Shown here: piece by piece, positions 44,701-55,852 of the stretch
Numbering within the stretch: the stretch's first letter is position 1
Layout of the letters: the number at the start of each line of letters is the position of its first letter
Assembly: GCA_032622095.1 (NCBI GenBank)
Contig: CP136069.1
Location: 103,198,278 to 103,262,277, forward strand
Length of the DNA: 64,000 bases
Reading direction: 5' to 3'
Source of the DNA: Siphonodentalium dalli
Taxonomy: Eukaryota > Mollusca > Scaphopoda > Gadilida > Siphonodentaliidae
The notes under the pieces: generated by a model
What the model saw: the letters and a program-made list of their open reading frames with translations, nothing else
Told to the model about the DNA's origin: nothing
The model's database searches: none
Program-made: the position numbers and the translations under genes

Positions 44701-45480
44701 CTCAGGGGGGATACCCTGGGTAATCTATACAATCAGGGTGTTACCTTCCTGTACGCTATTCGTTTAGGCCCATATAGAGCTTATTTAAGTTTTCAAATAT
44801 TGCCAACATGAGCTTATTTCGCGCAATTTTAAAATAAGCTCAGTTTCACATAAACAGACTGTTACTTGGTGTTCATATTCAGATAGTTCTCAGGTGTCCA
44901 ATCTCAAATACCGACCTCGTCGCCATCCGTATACTACCGATTACGTCGACAAAACGATGGCAAATAATTTAAGATAATAATATATTGGGATATCAAATCG
45001 TGTAATATAGTAGTGTCTTAAAATATGAAAATTACATTTCCAAGAATAAATAAAAAAAAAATGTGAAGATGACAACAAATATTTAACAAGACAGTCAATG
45101 ACTGTGGGTTTCACCAGACTGTAAAGACTGAGAAGAATGGGACTCTGAAGACTACAAGAGTCAGTACGTGACAATATCACTTAAGACAAGTAGTTCTAAA
45201 CATGGACATAGATGGAGGTTCTCCGATGAGCAGGGCTCTTCAACTTTAAATTTCTAATTGCACACCACTGACAAATCTCCAACCTCTTACATTTTACAGA
45301 AGACAACCATACCACAGTACTAAGTTCACAGAAATCATTTTGCACACCCCTCTTAGGTTGAATTTTACAACTAGTACAAGGATATATGAGAGTTAAATCT
45401 CTTATCTCTGCCCCTATTAGAACAAATGTGAATCCCCATCTATGAGATCCATTCATCTAGTAATATCAATATACCCCCCC
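44701..45480. other. Non-coding stretch
   Basis: No gene. Near 44700-44745 GTATTCTATACACTCAGGGG and GTAATCTATACAATCAGGG form a short direct repeat. Near 44770-44850 AGCTTATTT phrases resemble the foldback family at 47.7-56.7 kb. A C run lies at about 45472-45481. Confidence 0.45.
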
Positions 45481-45486
45481 CCAAAT

Positions 45487-46520
45487 CCAATAGGGTATGA
45501 TTTCACCTGGATAAGTGGTACGTGGTTAAGAAAACAATATTGGAACAGCCAAGTCTGTATTTAGTATGTCTGATCTTTGCAGAATGAGGTCCACAAAAGG
45601 TGAATTTAATGACACTATTCCCCAAGGTGGAAAAGCATCAACGAATTCACCCTATGGGGACCTCATTTCCTAAAATGACCCAATTTGAACAAATCTGAAC
45701 CCGGTCACCCAAGGCCCATCCATACCAAATATAAGCTAATATAGGCTCAATGGTTCTTGAGAAGAAATGTTAAGATTTACTATGGAGGGAAAGAGTTATG
45801 GCCCTAGCTTCGCACCTATTTGATATGATGAACTTATTTGAACAAATCTGATTGTGAGTCACCTAGGGAACATGCACACTGAAATATATACACATATTTG
45901 GTCTTCAATATGGAGAAGAAAACAATTGTTGATAGACGGATGGATATACATCCCAACAGACAGACGAGTGGAAGGACCGCCTGACAGACATAAGACAAAT
46001 TCAATCCAATATACCCCCCCAATGTTTCTTTGAAAAATCAGGGTATGATTTCATCTGGATAAGCGGTGGTTAAGAAAATAATATGCCAGCCATGTCTGCA
46101 TATAGTGTGTCAGACATTTGCAGAATGAGGTCCTCAAATGGTGAATTTAATGACAATATTCCGCAAGGTGTGCTAGAATCACCAGATTCATCCTCAGTCT
46201 GATTAGGCCTCACCAGCCATGGGAAACAGATTTAAGTTCTAAAGTTGAAGTTTGTAATGCACACCCATTGAGCACCTCAATTATGCATTTTATCTTCTGC
46301 AAATTAGGGGGGGGGCATAGAAACTGAACAGAAGGGAAAAAGTAAAAAAGTAACTAAAACAAAATTTCAATTTGATACTTAAGATACTTCCCAGAAGATG
46401 ATGCCTAAGCAGAATTAGGTCCATGGAGGGTGTATTTGGTGATGCTAGCCTGCTGTACAGGGTTGCAACACTAAATTCACCCTCTGGGGACCTCATTATG
46501 CAAATGTCAGACACTAAATT
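45487..46520. repeat. Inverted-repeat (MITE-like) elements, duplicated
   Basis: GGTATGATTTCAYCTGGATAAG and the following ~130 bp occur at 45487 and again at 46031. Within them TTTGCAGAATGAGGTCC...GGTGAATTTA is met in inverted form by TAAATTCACCC..GGGGACCTCATT. Two 85-bp hairpins (45583-45667 and 46413-46497) and a larger pair with ~48-bp arms (about 46097-46145 and 46465-46512, including TGTCAGACATTTGCA) can be drawn. The short arms and lack of coding suggest non-autonomous DNA elements. Between the copies lies a unit of the AACAAATCTGA repeat described next. Confidence 0.6.
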
Positions 46521-46524
46521 CAGG

Positions 46525-46955
46525 CAGTTTGTTTAAAATTGCTAGCAGTAATGTTTACACAAGCTGCCAGATGACATTTTATTGTAATCTAGATTAATGA
46601 CATGTGTCTCTCTCTGTCTATCCACAAAGATATATCTGCAACTTTAATAGAACAGGTATTAAAGTTGGAAGCTGGAGATGATATCCGTTGGAAGGGATGT
46701 TGGTTGGGTGCAGGCCACTGCAGGGTGGGGTGGATCTGGGCCATATGGGATGGGGGATGGGTAATGGAATATTTCTGTAATTTCATTAAAGATTAAAGTT
46801 TCATAACTCTGCAGATGTTATAATGGTGTCACTTTTTTCAAATTTTATAAAATGTTTAAAAACTAATTTTTTTGTTTGTTAAATTGAGCAAGGTGAAAAT
46901 TCAAAAAATCTTAATTAATTTTTTTTTTTGTTACGTCACTGGCTCCGCCCACATC
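46525..46955. other. Non-coding stretch
   Basis: Nothing recognisable. There is a (TG)-rich patch at about 46600-46780 and T-rich sequence near 46865-46930. Short frames on both strands show no family features. Confidence 0.4.
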
Positions 46956-46959
46956 CGAT

Positions 46960-47310
46960 CCAGTGACCTCATTTAAACAAATCTGAATAACAGTCCCCAA
47001 GGACCCTTTGTATCAAATACGAACCCATTCGGCCCAATGAAATTTGAGAAGTCGTTGTAAGAATTACTATGGTGGCAAAGAGTTATGGCCCTGGCTTCGC
47101 AACTATTTGACCCAGTGTCCTCATTTGAACAAATCTGAATGAGAGTCACCTAGGAAACATACACACCAAATATGAACCCATTCGGTTTCATGGTTCCAGA
47201 GGAGAAGATGTTCAAAGAATTGTAGACGGACGGACGGACGGACGATGGACGGACGACGGACGAAGAGTGATGACAATAGCTCCACCGGAGACTTCGTCTC
47301 AGGTGAGCTA
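46960..47310. repeat. Mollusc-type interspersed repeat with (GACG)n and terminal hairpin
   Basis: Two ~136-bp subunits start CCTCATTTRAACAAATCTGA (46974, 47110) and carry CACACCAAATATGAACCCAT and AGAGTTATGGCCCTGGCTTC. A GACG-rich run follows (about 47224-47270), and the end is the hairpin TAGCTCCACC...AGGTGAGCTA (47277-47310). From memory this end is widespread in bivalve and gastropod genomes; it supports a molluscan source. A diverged copy lies at 45670-46010. Confidence 0.7.
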
Positions 47311-47715
47311 ATAAAAACGTGAGACAACCAGCCCCGGAAAATCTGGACAATCCACCCTAACATACGCCCGCGCGAGTTGTCTCTGTGGTCCCGATTCGGT
47401 CTGTAGTCAGATGTACTATATACACATGTATATACTTGTATATACAGGAACGGGACCATCCGCCCCAGGCACAACCGACACCAAGCGACCCGGAACAACC
47501 CGACCCACTTAAAGTACGAACTATGTTTTGGTTTAAACCTTTAATTAAATTAGGATAAGATATGGTAAATTGTAGTTGTGATACACTGCATGGACATAAT
47601 GATATAGTATTCTGTATGAAATATGAAGAATATTTTAATATGAATATATACGGAAGTACAACATATGTATATGAAAAAGGAATGTATAGTACATGTATAT
47701 GCTACTTCAAAGCCT
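47311..47715. other. Non-coding stretch
   Basis: The sequence around 47330-47520 is unusually C-rich (CCCGCGCGAG, CGCCCCAGG, CAACCCGACCC), then AT-rich. No gene or known repeat is recognised. Confidence 0.4.
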
Positions 47716-47975
47716 GTTCTCGTGAAAATAGCCACACTCCCGGCTTATTTTAATGAGCGAAATAAGCTCATATCAATATAGGCTCTGTGTGGAGATAAAC
47801 GTACACTATGGGAGTACATGTATGGTTTCCATAAAAATAAGCACGTAACGGTCTTATTTTAATGAGCGATATAAGCCCCTATTGGTATTATTTAATCACA
47901 ATATACGCTCTATATGGACCTAAAACTCAGTTTATAAAACAGTCCAATATGGGACTATCTCCCATATTGTCATTA
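47716..47975 (+). repeat. Foldback family, left arms only
   Basis: Two consecutive left arms: CCTGTTCTCGTGAAAATAG at about 47717 with TTATTTTAATGAGCGAAATA, and AAAAATAAGCACGTAACGG at about 47838 with TTATTTTAATGAGCGATATA, ATACGCTCTATATGGACC and CAGTCCAATATGGGACTAT. The second is cut at CATTATT by the TTAA-flanked element. Confidence 0.7.
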
Positions 47976-47979
47976 TTAA

Positions 47980-48458
47980 AGGTACTCAATCCGATAAAAC
48001 TCCTCTCAATTACTATTTCAATGGCTTCGGGGGTCCAAAATATTTGATTCGAGTCGAGGAAGTCACCCATCAAAGCTCAGATTTGTTAGATATCGATTTT
48101 AGAAATCTATTATTTTTCATTATCGGGAATTCTTTCTGGCCCAGAAGACAGTCAAAATTTCGTTATTATTACCACTTGATTATAGAGTTATCCATCCTTG
48201 TCTGTTTGAATAGAGTTTTGGCGTAAAATCTCGAGCAGGTTACCAAATTGACGGCAGTTATTAGTACTCATCTCGAGCAATTAACAAATTTCAAAAATCA
48301 ATATCTAATAACTCTGAGCTTTGTTTGATGGGTTCCTCGACTCGAATCAAATATTTTTTACCCCCAAAGCCAAAGAAATAGTAATATAGGACCCTCTGAT
48401 CGGATTGTTGTTGTTGGAATCTGTTGAGATGGGGACCCTCTTTACGGATTGAGTACCT
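47980..48458. mobile_element. TTAA-flanked foldback element
   Basis: Ends are AGGTACTCAATCCG (47980) and CGGATTGAGTACCT (48458), each next to TTAA (47976-47979, 48459-48462). The arms continue inward with matching blocks in inverted order: ATTACTATTTCNNTGGCTTY, TTTGATTCGAGTCGAGGAA, CCCATCAAA..AGCTCAGA and TAGATATYGATTTT, so almost the whole element folds back. Removing it restores CATTATTTAATCTACC of the surrounding foldback family. TTAA duplications are typical of piggyBac; a TAA duplication (Harbinger) is also possible. Non-coding. Confidence 0.75.
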
Positions 48459-48462
48459 TTAA

Positions 48463-49651
48463 ATCTACCGTTTTTCATCGCAACTTATCCTCGCAAATCT
48501 AGGTTCATATTGGGCATACATATTAACATATGTTTCAATGGACTTAATTGATTCGGAAATAAGCCATTAGTGAGTTTATACCCGTTATTTAGTTGAATGA
48601 AGCGAGCCGCAGTTAAAACACATTATAAAGAGCGTGAATCTGGTATGTCGTGTCGCAACATATCCTCCCTCAAATAGGCACATAATCGGCCTATAATGTG
48701 AAATATGTACATTTTATTGTGAAATAAGCAGATAATAGATCATATCCGTCATTTCGTTTTATGGCGCGGCCACATTGAAAACACATGCTATAAAGAACAT
48801 ACACATGAAAGCCGTGAATTGGCTTATTTGTGTCATTTTCTGCACACAATCTGATTACAATCGACTCATTGGCAGTCGATAATGTGACTAAAATTGTCTC
48901 ATTTTCAGCACATTATCGACTTAAATTTATGAGATTCTAAGCATATTATCTACCTAAAAATATTTATGTATAAGCAGATAATCTGCGGGTTTTCGGGAGA
49001 ACAGGCTGCATGTCAATAAACAAGTTTAGGTTGTTAAATAATGACAATGGGAGCTTAATTCGCTCATTAAAAATAAGCCCGTTTCGCAGCGTTATGTGCT
49101 TATTTTTACGAGAACAGGATGAAACACATCGTCGTGCAAATAGGTTCAAATTGGACCTTCATGTAGCTATTCGCATAGGTTGATATTTGAAATAATTTGA
49201 TTATAAAATAACTCCATAGTGAGCTTAAATCGCTATTCCGTTATGGCCGCAGTGAAAACATTATAAAGATCGTGAAATTGGTAAGTCGTGTCGATGAAAA
49301 GAGGCAGATTAAATCATTTCAATTTGGGCTTGATATGTATGGAAATAATCCCACATTGTACTGTTTTATTTATAAAAACAGTGTGTTAGATCCATATTGA
49401 GCGTATATTGTGGCAAAATAATTCCAATATCAGCTTATATCGCGCATTAAAATATGTCCGTTTTGTACTTATTTTCATGAGAACAGCATGACAAGTCTTG
49501 AGTTGTTTAATCGTGTTCTCGTGAAAATAAGCACAATACGGGTTTTGTTAATATTGAAATAACCCATATACATGTACATGTAAGGCTGTTTTAATAACTA
49601 GCGTTTAGGCCTTATGGAGCGTATTTCAGTTTTCAAATAATGTCAACATGC
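48463..49651. repeat. Foldback family, mixed modules
   Basis: After the remaining right side of the interrupted unit comes a second module with nested inverted phrases: GATAATGTGACTAAAAT against ATTTTCAGCACATTATCGAC, and AAGCAGATAATCTGCGGG (48850-49010). It ends GAGAACAGGCTGC. Right arms in minus orientation follow at about 49060-49120 (CGCTCATTAAAAATAAGCCC..ACGAGAACAGGATG) and 49440-49492. The same module occurs near 50560-50720, 51830-51990 and 56490-56640. Confidence 0.65.
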
Positions 49652-50164
49652 AGACTGTTCTCGTGAAAATAAGCACATAAACGCCATGTTATTATGAACT
49701 AAATATTGCCATTATTTAACCGCAGTATACGATATAGACAGAAAATGCGGGTTTTAAGACAGTCTAACATGGGACTATTTCCATACGAAATATGCCCATA
49801 TTGGCACTATTTAATCTATCTACCTATTCTCATCGAGATAACTTACTAGATTCACGCTCTTTAGAAGGTATTTTCACTGTGGCCCGCGCCATTCTACGGA
49901 ATAACTGGTATACGCTCACCGTGGGCTTATTTCAGAATAAAATAAGTCCAATATGAACTGTGTGAATATTTAGGTCCAATATAAATCTGAGGATATGTTG
50001 AGATGAAAAAAAGTAGATTAAATAATACCAATATGGACTTACATAGAAATAGTCCAACATTTGACTGCTTTAAAAATCGCGTTTAGGTTCAATAATGGCA
50101 GTATGAGCTTAATTCGCTCATTAAAATAAGCCCGTTATGAGCTTATTTTTACGAGAACAAGCTG
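49652..50164. mobile_element. Foldback element copy 1
   Basis: Left arm starts CTGTTCTCGTGAAAATAAGC; right arm ends CCCGTTATGAGCTTATTTTT plus ACGAGAACAAG. Arms of roughly 200 bp are themselves full of small inverted repeats (CAATATGGGCTTATT against AATAAGCCCATATTG). The centre holds TTCACGCTCTTTAGAAG and GTGGCCCGCGCCATT. No coding. Confidence 0.7.
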
Positions 50165-50729
50165 CATATTGTCATTATTTGATTATTTGATTATTATAAC
50201 AGCCCTATATGGGATATTTCAATATGCGATAAGAACATCTTATGATTATTTTTGCAATTTGTGTTGTGGAATACAACACAAATAAACCAACTCAAGACTG
50301 TTCTCGTGAAAATAGGCACATAATAATATGATATAAGCCCGTATTGTCGCCAATAGTCCCGATTCCAGAAGTAAATATTTACAATTGAGCGTAGTTTAGA
50401 CGATGATTTCTATGGAGAGGTACGGTCGATTTACTTGACATAGCGCCTGAATGCTAACTTATCAGTTTCACATACCCGTACAAGTCCATAATATGTCTTT
50501 AAAGTGCGTACATCTGATAAGCTGTGGGTTGGCTTAGTTGTGTCATTGTCCGCTCATAATCTGCTTAGAATTGTTCCATTATGAGGCGATAATGTGACTA
50601 ATTTGGTATAATTTTCAGCACATTATCGACTCAAAATGAGAGCGTTCATAAGCAGATTATCTACCTAGAATATTTACTTTTTATATAAGCAGATAATGTG
50701 CGGGAATTTGGGGAACAGGCTGTTTAAAA
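50165..50729. repeat. Foldback family, mixed modules
   Basis: Contains GACTGTTCTCGTGAAAATAG at about 50296 and the GATAATGTG/CACATTATC module at about 50590-50640, ending GCAGATAATGTGCGGG and GAACAGGCTG. It is an assemblage of partial units without a gene. Confidence 0.6.
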
Positions 50730-51245
50730 CGGTACAATATGGGACTATTTACATAAGAAATAAGCCCATATTGGCATTATTTGATCTACCTTAGTTTATC
50801 ACTTACTTACCAAAGCCACCCTAATTGTATTGTTTTTACTGAAATAAACCCATATCAGTATTATTAATCTAGCTTTTTTCATCGACACAACCTACCATAT
50901 TCAAGCTCTTTATAGTCAATGCTGCCCTCGCCATTCAACCGAATAATGGCTATAAGCTTACTGTGGACTTATATCAGAATCAAAAGAACCTATGTGAATA
51001 CTTAAAGGTCAAATATGAACCTATTTACATGAGGATATGTTGCGATGAAAACAAATTAGATTGAATAATACCAATATGGGACTAGTTCGATAGAACAGTC
51101 TGATATTGTCTGTTTAAAAAGCCGCGTTTATAGGTCCATATATATAGCGTACATGTATACATATTAAGTTAAATTATACCTCTGTATGAGCTTATTTCGC
51201 TCATTAAAATAAGTCCTGTTGTGTGTTTATTTTCACGAAAACAGA
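50730..51245. mobile_element. Foldback element copy 2
   Basis: Left arm lacks its first ~80 bp and begins ACGGTACAATATGGGACTAT. The part with ATTATTTGATCTACC and ATTATTAATCTAGC is duplicated internally. The right arm is standard, ending TTATTTTCACGAAAACAG. The centre has TTCAAGCTCTTTATAG. Confidence 0.65.
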
Positions 51246-52232
51246 CTGCAAACTGCCATTATTTGAAAACTAAATAAGCTTCATATGGGCCTAAACGCTG
51301 GCTATTATAACAGCCCTATATAGATATTTCAATATGCGATAAGCTCGTCATGCTTATTTTAGCAATTCGTGTTGTGGCACAACACAAATAAACCAACTCA
51401 AGACTTACCATGCAGACGTCACCCTGTTATCATGAAAATAAGCACATAACAATATGAGATAGGCACGTGGTGTGCTTATTTTCACGTCAACAGGCTGGAA
51501 AACAACACGATTAAACAACTCAACACTTGCCATGAAGATGTCAAGATATTTTCGTGAAAATAAGCACTTAACGGCCGTATTTTAACGAGCGATAATTTTG
51601 GCATTATTTAATCGCAATATATTTAAGCTCTATATTGACCTAAATCTCGGCTTTTAAAGCAGTACAATATGGGACTATTGCCATATGTTACTAAAATGCT
51701 ACATTCCTCCAGTTGACATAGCGCCTGAATGCTAACTTATCAGTTTCACATACCCGAACAAATCCATATTATGTCTTTAAATAGCGTACATCTGAAAAGT
51801 TATGGGTTGGCTTAGTTGTTTGATTGTCCGCACATAATCTGAATTGCCCCATTATGAGTCGATAATGTGACTAAAATATTCTCATTTTCAGCACATTATG
51901 GACTGAAAATTAGGACATTCTAATCAGATTATCTACCTAAAATAAATTATTTATAAGCAGATAATGTGCGGAATTTTGGCGAACAGTCTGTTTAAAACAC
52001 AGTACAATATGGGACTATTTACATACGAAATGAGCCCATATCGGAATGATTTAATCTGCCTTTTTTCATAAACACAACTTACCAAAGCTACGCTCTTTGT
52101 AAGGTGTTTGGCGCCATTCAACGGAATAAGGGACTCAGTATGTACTTATTTCAGAATCAGATAGTTCCAACATAAACCTGTGAATAGTTACATGTAGGTC
52201 CAATATGAACCTATTTGCACGAGGACATGTTT
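51246..52232. repeat. Foldback family, mixed modules and mini-palindrome
   Basis: Includes a ~75-bp palindrome at about 51425-51495 (CATGAAAATAAGCACATAAC with GTGTGCTTATTTTCACG), a left arm at about 51550 and the GATAATGTG/CACATTATG module near 51860-51900. GAATGCTAACTTATCAGTTT is present at about 50451 and 51729, so roughly 1.28 kb is tandemly repeated here. Confidence 0.6.
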
Positions 52233-52696
52233 CATCCTGTTGTCATAAAAAATAAGCACATAACGGGCTTATTTTAATGAGCGAATTAAGCTCATACTGG
52301 CATTATTTAACCTCAATGTTTTCATCGACACGACATACCAGATTCACGCTCTTTAAAATGTGTTTTAACTGTGGCCCATGCCATTTAGCTGAATAGCGGG
52401 TAGTAGTTCACTGTGGGTTTATTTCAGAATCGAATAAGTCCAATATGAACCTATGTGAATCTGTAGGTCCAATATGAACCTATTTTTACGAGAATATATG
52501 TTGCGATGAATAAAGGTGGATTAAATAATACCAATATGGGCTTATTTCTTATGGAAATAATCCCACATTGGACTGTTTTAACATCCTTGTTTTAGGTTCA
52601 AATATAGCATACATATATAATGAGTCTTAATAATTCCAATATGAGCTTATTTCGCTCATTAAAATAAGCCCGTTATGGGATTATTTTCTCGAACAC
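52233..52696. mobile_element. Foldback element copy 3 (shortened left arm)
   Basis: Left arm: CCTGTTGTCATAAAAAATAAG, GGGCTTATTTTAATGAGCGA, CATACTGGCATTATTTAACC, then a direct jump to TTTTCATCGACACGAC, so about 120 bp of arm is deleted. Right arm is complete and ends TCGAACACAGGCTGG. Centre: TTCACGCTCTTTAAAATG and GGCCCATGCC. Confidence 0.75.
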
Positions 52697-53289
52697 AGGC
52701 TGGAAAACAACACGAATAAACACATGACTTACCAATCAATCAATCATGTTTATTTGTACGTTACACCATATATGGTCAAATGTACATGAACACAGAATAA
52801 CAAGACAAAATGGACGGATTACATGAAACAAAGTTAAGTACAATGTAACAACAATGATATATGGCGGTATATGCTTATATATGACAATATACATATGTTA
52901 TACCGGTATATGCCTATCATACGTTCAGATAATATATGTAGATGATTGGCAAACATACCATTCAGAGTTGATACTGGCAACACTGACATGGTCTCAAGTC
53001 GAAGAATCTTTGTTCCTTTTTTGTTGTACTCGATTTAAGAGTCGTTACTCTGTTGCCAAACCCCTTTCTTTTTCAATCCATAGTGGACAAAGTGTGCCCC
53101 AAAGCCCGCATAGTTTTTGAGTCGCTGCTGATCATTATTTGTTTAAATAGTTTCTCGTTGGGGATGTTTAACAGATTGGGTGATATGTTCTCGTAGAATA
53201 GGGCGCGCTCGTCTGACAGAAGAAGTACAGTAAATAATTGTCGATTTCATTGCATGTTTCGCAAATTCGGTCCGCTTCGTCGAAATCTA

Positions 53290-53960
53290 CGGCGGCCTGG
53301 AACCGCCACCTCCTCTTCAGTTAGTTTCCTGATATATCAGGTTACCTATCCTGATATATCAGGTTAGTATCCTGATATATCAGGTTACGTTTTTTGAAAT
53401 CCAAGATGACTGATGGCGGCCATGTTTTCTAACGAATTTCGGGAAAAAATAGATGGCTCCCATCTAGAGGTCACCCTGAAGATCCATATGGAGTTTGGTG
53501 AGGGGTGTGTGGTTAATCGCCTACATGTACATGCCACATCACTCATCCTCATCGTCACCAAACTTAATATGGAACCAACCACAAGCCTCCGCCAATGAAA
53601 GACGACATTCTGGACTGGTCGAGACAACCTGATATATCAGGATACATAACCTGATATATCAGGATACGTAACCTGATATATCAGGATAATAACCTGATAT
53701 ATTAGGATACGTAACCTGATATATCAGGATAATAACCTGATATATCAGGACACGTAACCTGATATATCAGGATACGTAACCTGATATATCAGGATAATAA
53801 CCTGATATATCAGGATACTAATCTGGTATATCAGGATACGTAACCTGATATATCAGGATACGTAACCTGATATATCAGGATACTAACCTGATATATCAGG
53901 ATACGTAACCTGATATATCAGGATACTAACTGAAGAGGGGGTGGCGGTTCCAGGCCGCCG
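53290..53960. mobile_element. TA-flanked inverted-repeat element with palindromic minisatellites
   Basis: Termini CGGCGGCCTGGAACCGCCAC (53290) and its inverse (to 53960) match over 35 bp with one mismatch, and both flanks are TA (53288-53289, 53961-53962), the Tc1/mariner-type duplication. Inside the left terminus are three units of CCTGATATATCAGGTTA; inside the right terminus are 14 units in inverted orientation. The central ~230 bp (53393-53625) is unique and non-coding. Removing the element rejoins the LINE frame. Non-autonomous. Confidence 0.85.
53627..53930. repeat. 21-22 bp palindromic minisatellite, 14 units
   Basis: CCTGATATATCAGG, a perfect 14-bp palindrome, followed by ATACGTAA, ATACTAA or ATAATAA spacers. 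Two units have a point change (ATTAGG at about 53700, CTGGTATATC at 53823). The spacer types recur irregularly, showing unequal expansion. Not CRISPR: spacers are near-identical and only 7-8 bp long. Confidence 0.92.
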
Positions 53961-54314
53961 TATAAATCGGAGTAGCGTCCGCGTTCGATGCCCAAGGTGT
54001 GGCAACTTATTCTTAATTTTGTCAGGGATTCACGCTATTTTGGGACGGAAATGACGTTGATATATTTTTCCAAAGAAGTCATCGTTTTGAATGTTCTATA
54101 CGTTCTAAGTTTGTTCCTTGGATGATCACGTCGATTGCTATTTTTGAGAAGTTTGGTGCGAATATTATCATTAAATATTTGTTTCTGTATTGAGTTATCG
54201 AAGAAGTCATTAATACCGTGACTTGGGGACATGGATGTGACTAATTGTTGACATTGTGACAGCGACCTGCTCCATGAATCCAGATTAGATTCAAATAGTT
54301 GTATGCACAATCAC

Positions 54315-54812
54315 ATTTCAGCCTCTCGTGAAAACAAGCTCATATCGGGCTTGTTTTAATGAGCGAAATAAGCTTCTTTGTGCGTTATTTAACCGCAATA
54401 TACGGTTTATATATGGACCTATAAATAACGCAAAATAAGCCCATATTAGTATTATTTAATCTAGCTTTTTTCATCGACACGACCTACCAGATTCAAGCTC
54501 TTTATAATGTGTTTTCTATGCGGCCCTCGCCATTCAACGGAATAATGGCTATAAGCTCACTGTGTGCTTACTACATAATCAAGTCCAAAAATTAACCTAT
54601 GTGAATACTTAGGTCCAATATGAACCTACATGTATTTACCCGAGGATATGCTGCTATTAAAAAAATTAGATATTGGACTGTTTTAAAAACCGCGTTTAAT
54701 AGGTCCATATATATAGCGTGCATGTATATTAGGTTAAATAATACGACTATATTAGTTTATTTCGCTCATTAAAATAAGCCCCGTTATGTGTTTATTTTAA
54801 CGAGAACAGGCT
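54315..54812. mobile_element. Foldback element copy 4
   Basis: Left arm: CCTCTCGTGAAAACAAGC, TTGTTTTAATGAGCGAAATA; right arm: TTTCGCTCATTAAAATAAGC and TTTTAACGAGAACAGGC. Centre: TTCAAGCTCTTTATAATGTG, GCGGCCCTCGCCATTC. Inner arm parts are shortened. Confidence 0.7.
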
Positions 54813-55294
54813 ACAAATTGACATTATTTGAAAACTCAAAAACGCTCCATGTGGGCCTAAACGCTGGCTATTAAAACAGCCCTTTGTTGTGTATATTGGA
54901 TATTTGAATATGAGATAAGCCCATATTGTGTTTAGTTTCATGACAATAGAGTGGAAAACAAACACAAATCAACCATCTCAAGACTTACCATACAGATTGT
55001 TCTTGTGAAAATAAGCACATTTTTAGCGAAATAAGCTTATATGTGGGTATGAGGGTATACTTTTGTAGATACCACGGTATATTTGGGTATGTGCACCATA
55101 TACATGGGTACAGTATCGCTGCATATTGACATTATTTGAAAACACTATACGCTCTATATGTGCTTAAACTATAGTTATTAAAACAGCTCTATATGGGATA
55201 TTTCAATATGCGAGAAGCCTGTTTTGTGCTTATGTTTGCAATTCGTGTTGTGCAAAACAACACAAATAAACCAAATCAAGACTTACCATGTAGC
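54813..55294. repeat. Foldback family, linker modules
   Basis: Contains CATTATTTGAAAAC, GGGCCTAAACGCTGGCTATT, ATATTTGAATATGAGATAAGC and the recurring linker ACAAATMAACCAWCTCAAGAC + TTACCAT, then a second, diverged set of the same modules from about 55130. A TA-rich hairpin lies near 55040-55110. No gene. Confidence 0.55.
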
Positions 55295-55852
55295 TATCAG
55301 CTCATAACGGGATTTTTTTGCTGAGCGAAAATAAGCTCCTTTTGGCATTATTTAACCGCAATATACGTTCTATATGGACCTAAAACGGTTTTTTTTTTAA
55401 ACAAACCAATATGGGATTATTTTCATACGAAATAAGCCCATATTGGCATTATTTAATCTACCTTTTTTTCATCGACACGACCTACTAGATTCACGCTCCT
55501 TATAATGTGTGTTAACTGTGGCCCGTGCCATTCAAAGGAATGATAGAGATAACCTCACCGTGGGCTTATTTTAGAATCAAATAAGTCCATATGAACAGTG
55601 TGAATATTTAGGTCCAATATGAACCTAATTACATGAGGATGTGTTGCGAAGAAAAAAAAGTAGATTAAATAATACCAAAGATAGGCTTATTCCGTGTAAA
55701 AATAGTCCAACATTTGACTGTTTTAAAAACCGTGTTTAGGTCAATATATAAAAAGTTCAGGTATATTGAGGTTAAATGATGCCAGTATGAGCTTATTTCG
55801 CTCATTAAAATAAGCCCGTTATGAGCTTATTTTTACGAGAACAGACTGCATA
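55295..55852. mobile_element. Foldback element copy 5 (longest)
   Basis: The most complete copy: left arm from GCTCATAACGGG through CGAAATAAGCCCATATTGGC, ATTATTTAATCTACC and TTTTCATCGACACGACC; centre TTCACGCTCCTTATAATG and GTGGCCCGTGCCATTC; right arm with AGTAGATTAAATAATACCA, GACTGTTTTAAAAACCG and TTTCGCTCATTAAAATAAGC + CCGTTATGAGC, ending ACGAGAACAG. Its first bases are damaged. Confidence 0.7.

Larger units (their letters stand above)
52737..54310 (-). mobile_element. 5'-truncated LINE fragment inserted in the foldback array
   Basis: Minus-strand LINE end. The 3' terminus is AATAAACATGATTGATTGATTG (short ATTG repeats, 52737-52757, listed here in parts: AATAAACATG then (ATTG)3). Both flanks are foldback-family sequence that would otherwise be contiguous (GACTTACCA on the left, CAGCCTCTCGTGAAAAC on the right). 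A TA-flanked element is inserted within it at 53290-53960. Confidence 0.75.
52990..54310 (-). pseudogene. LINE ORF2 C-terminus, interrupted and frameshifted
   Basis: From 54310: SLSQCQQLVTSMSPSHGIND, RDHPRNKLRTYRTFK and LEKYINVISVPK, a stop at about 54033, then LRISCHTLGIERGRYSDLY, which matches the (F/L)R(I/T).(N/H).L..ERGRW block of other LINE ends in this window. After the element at 53290-53960, coding resumes with DFDEADRICETCNEIDNYLL, the first half of a zinc knuckle, and then breaks down in further frameshifts. The upstream RT is missing. It is plainly dead and older than the element inside it. Confidence 0.75.

Noticed and set aside
47224-47270. (GACG)n run as a gene for a repeat protein
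   Set aside because: It is a simple-sequence segment of a known type of interspersed repeat ending in a hairpin.
53627-53930. CRISPR-like array
   Set aside because: Repeats are 14-bp palindromes with 7-8 bp near-identical spacers, inside an inverted-repeat transposon of a eukaryotic genome.
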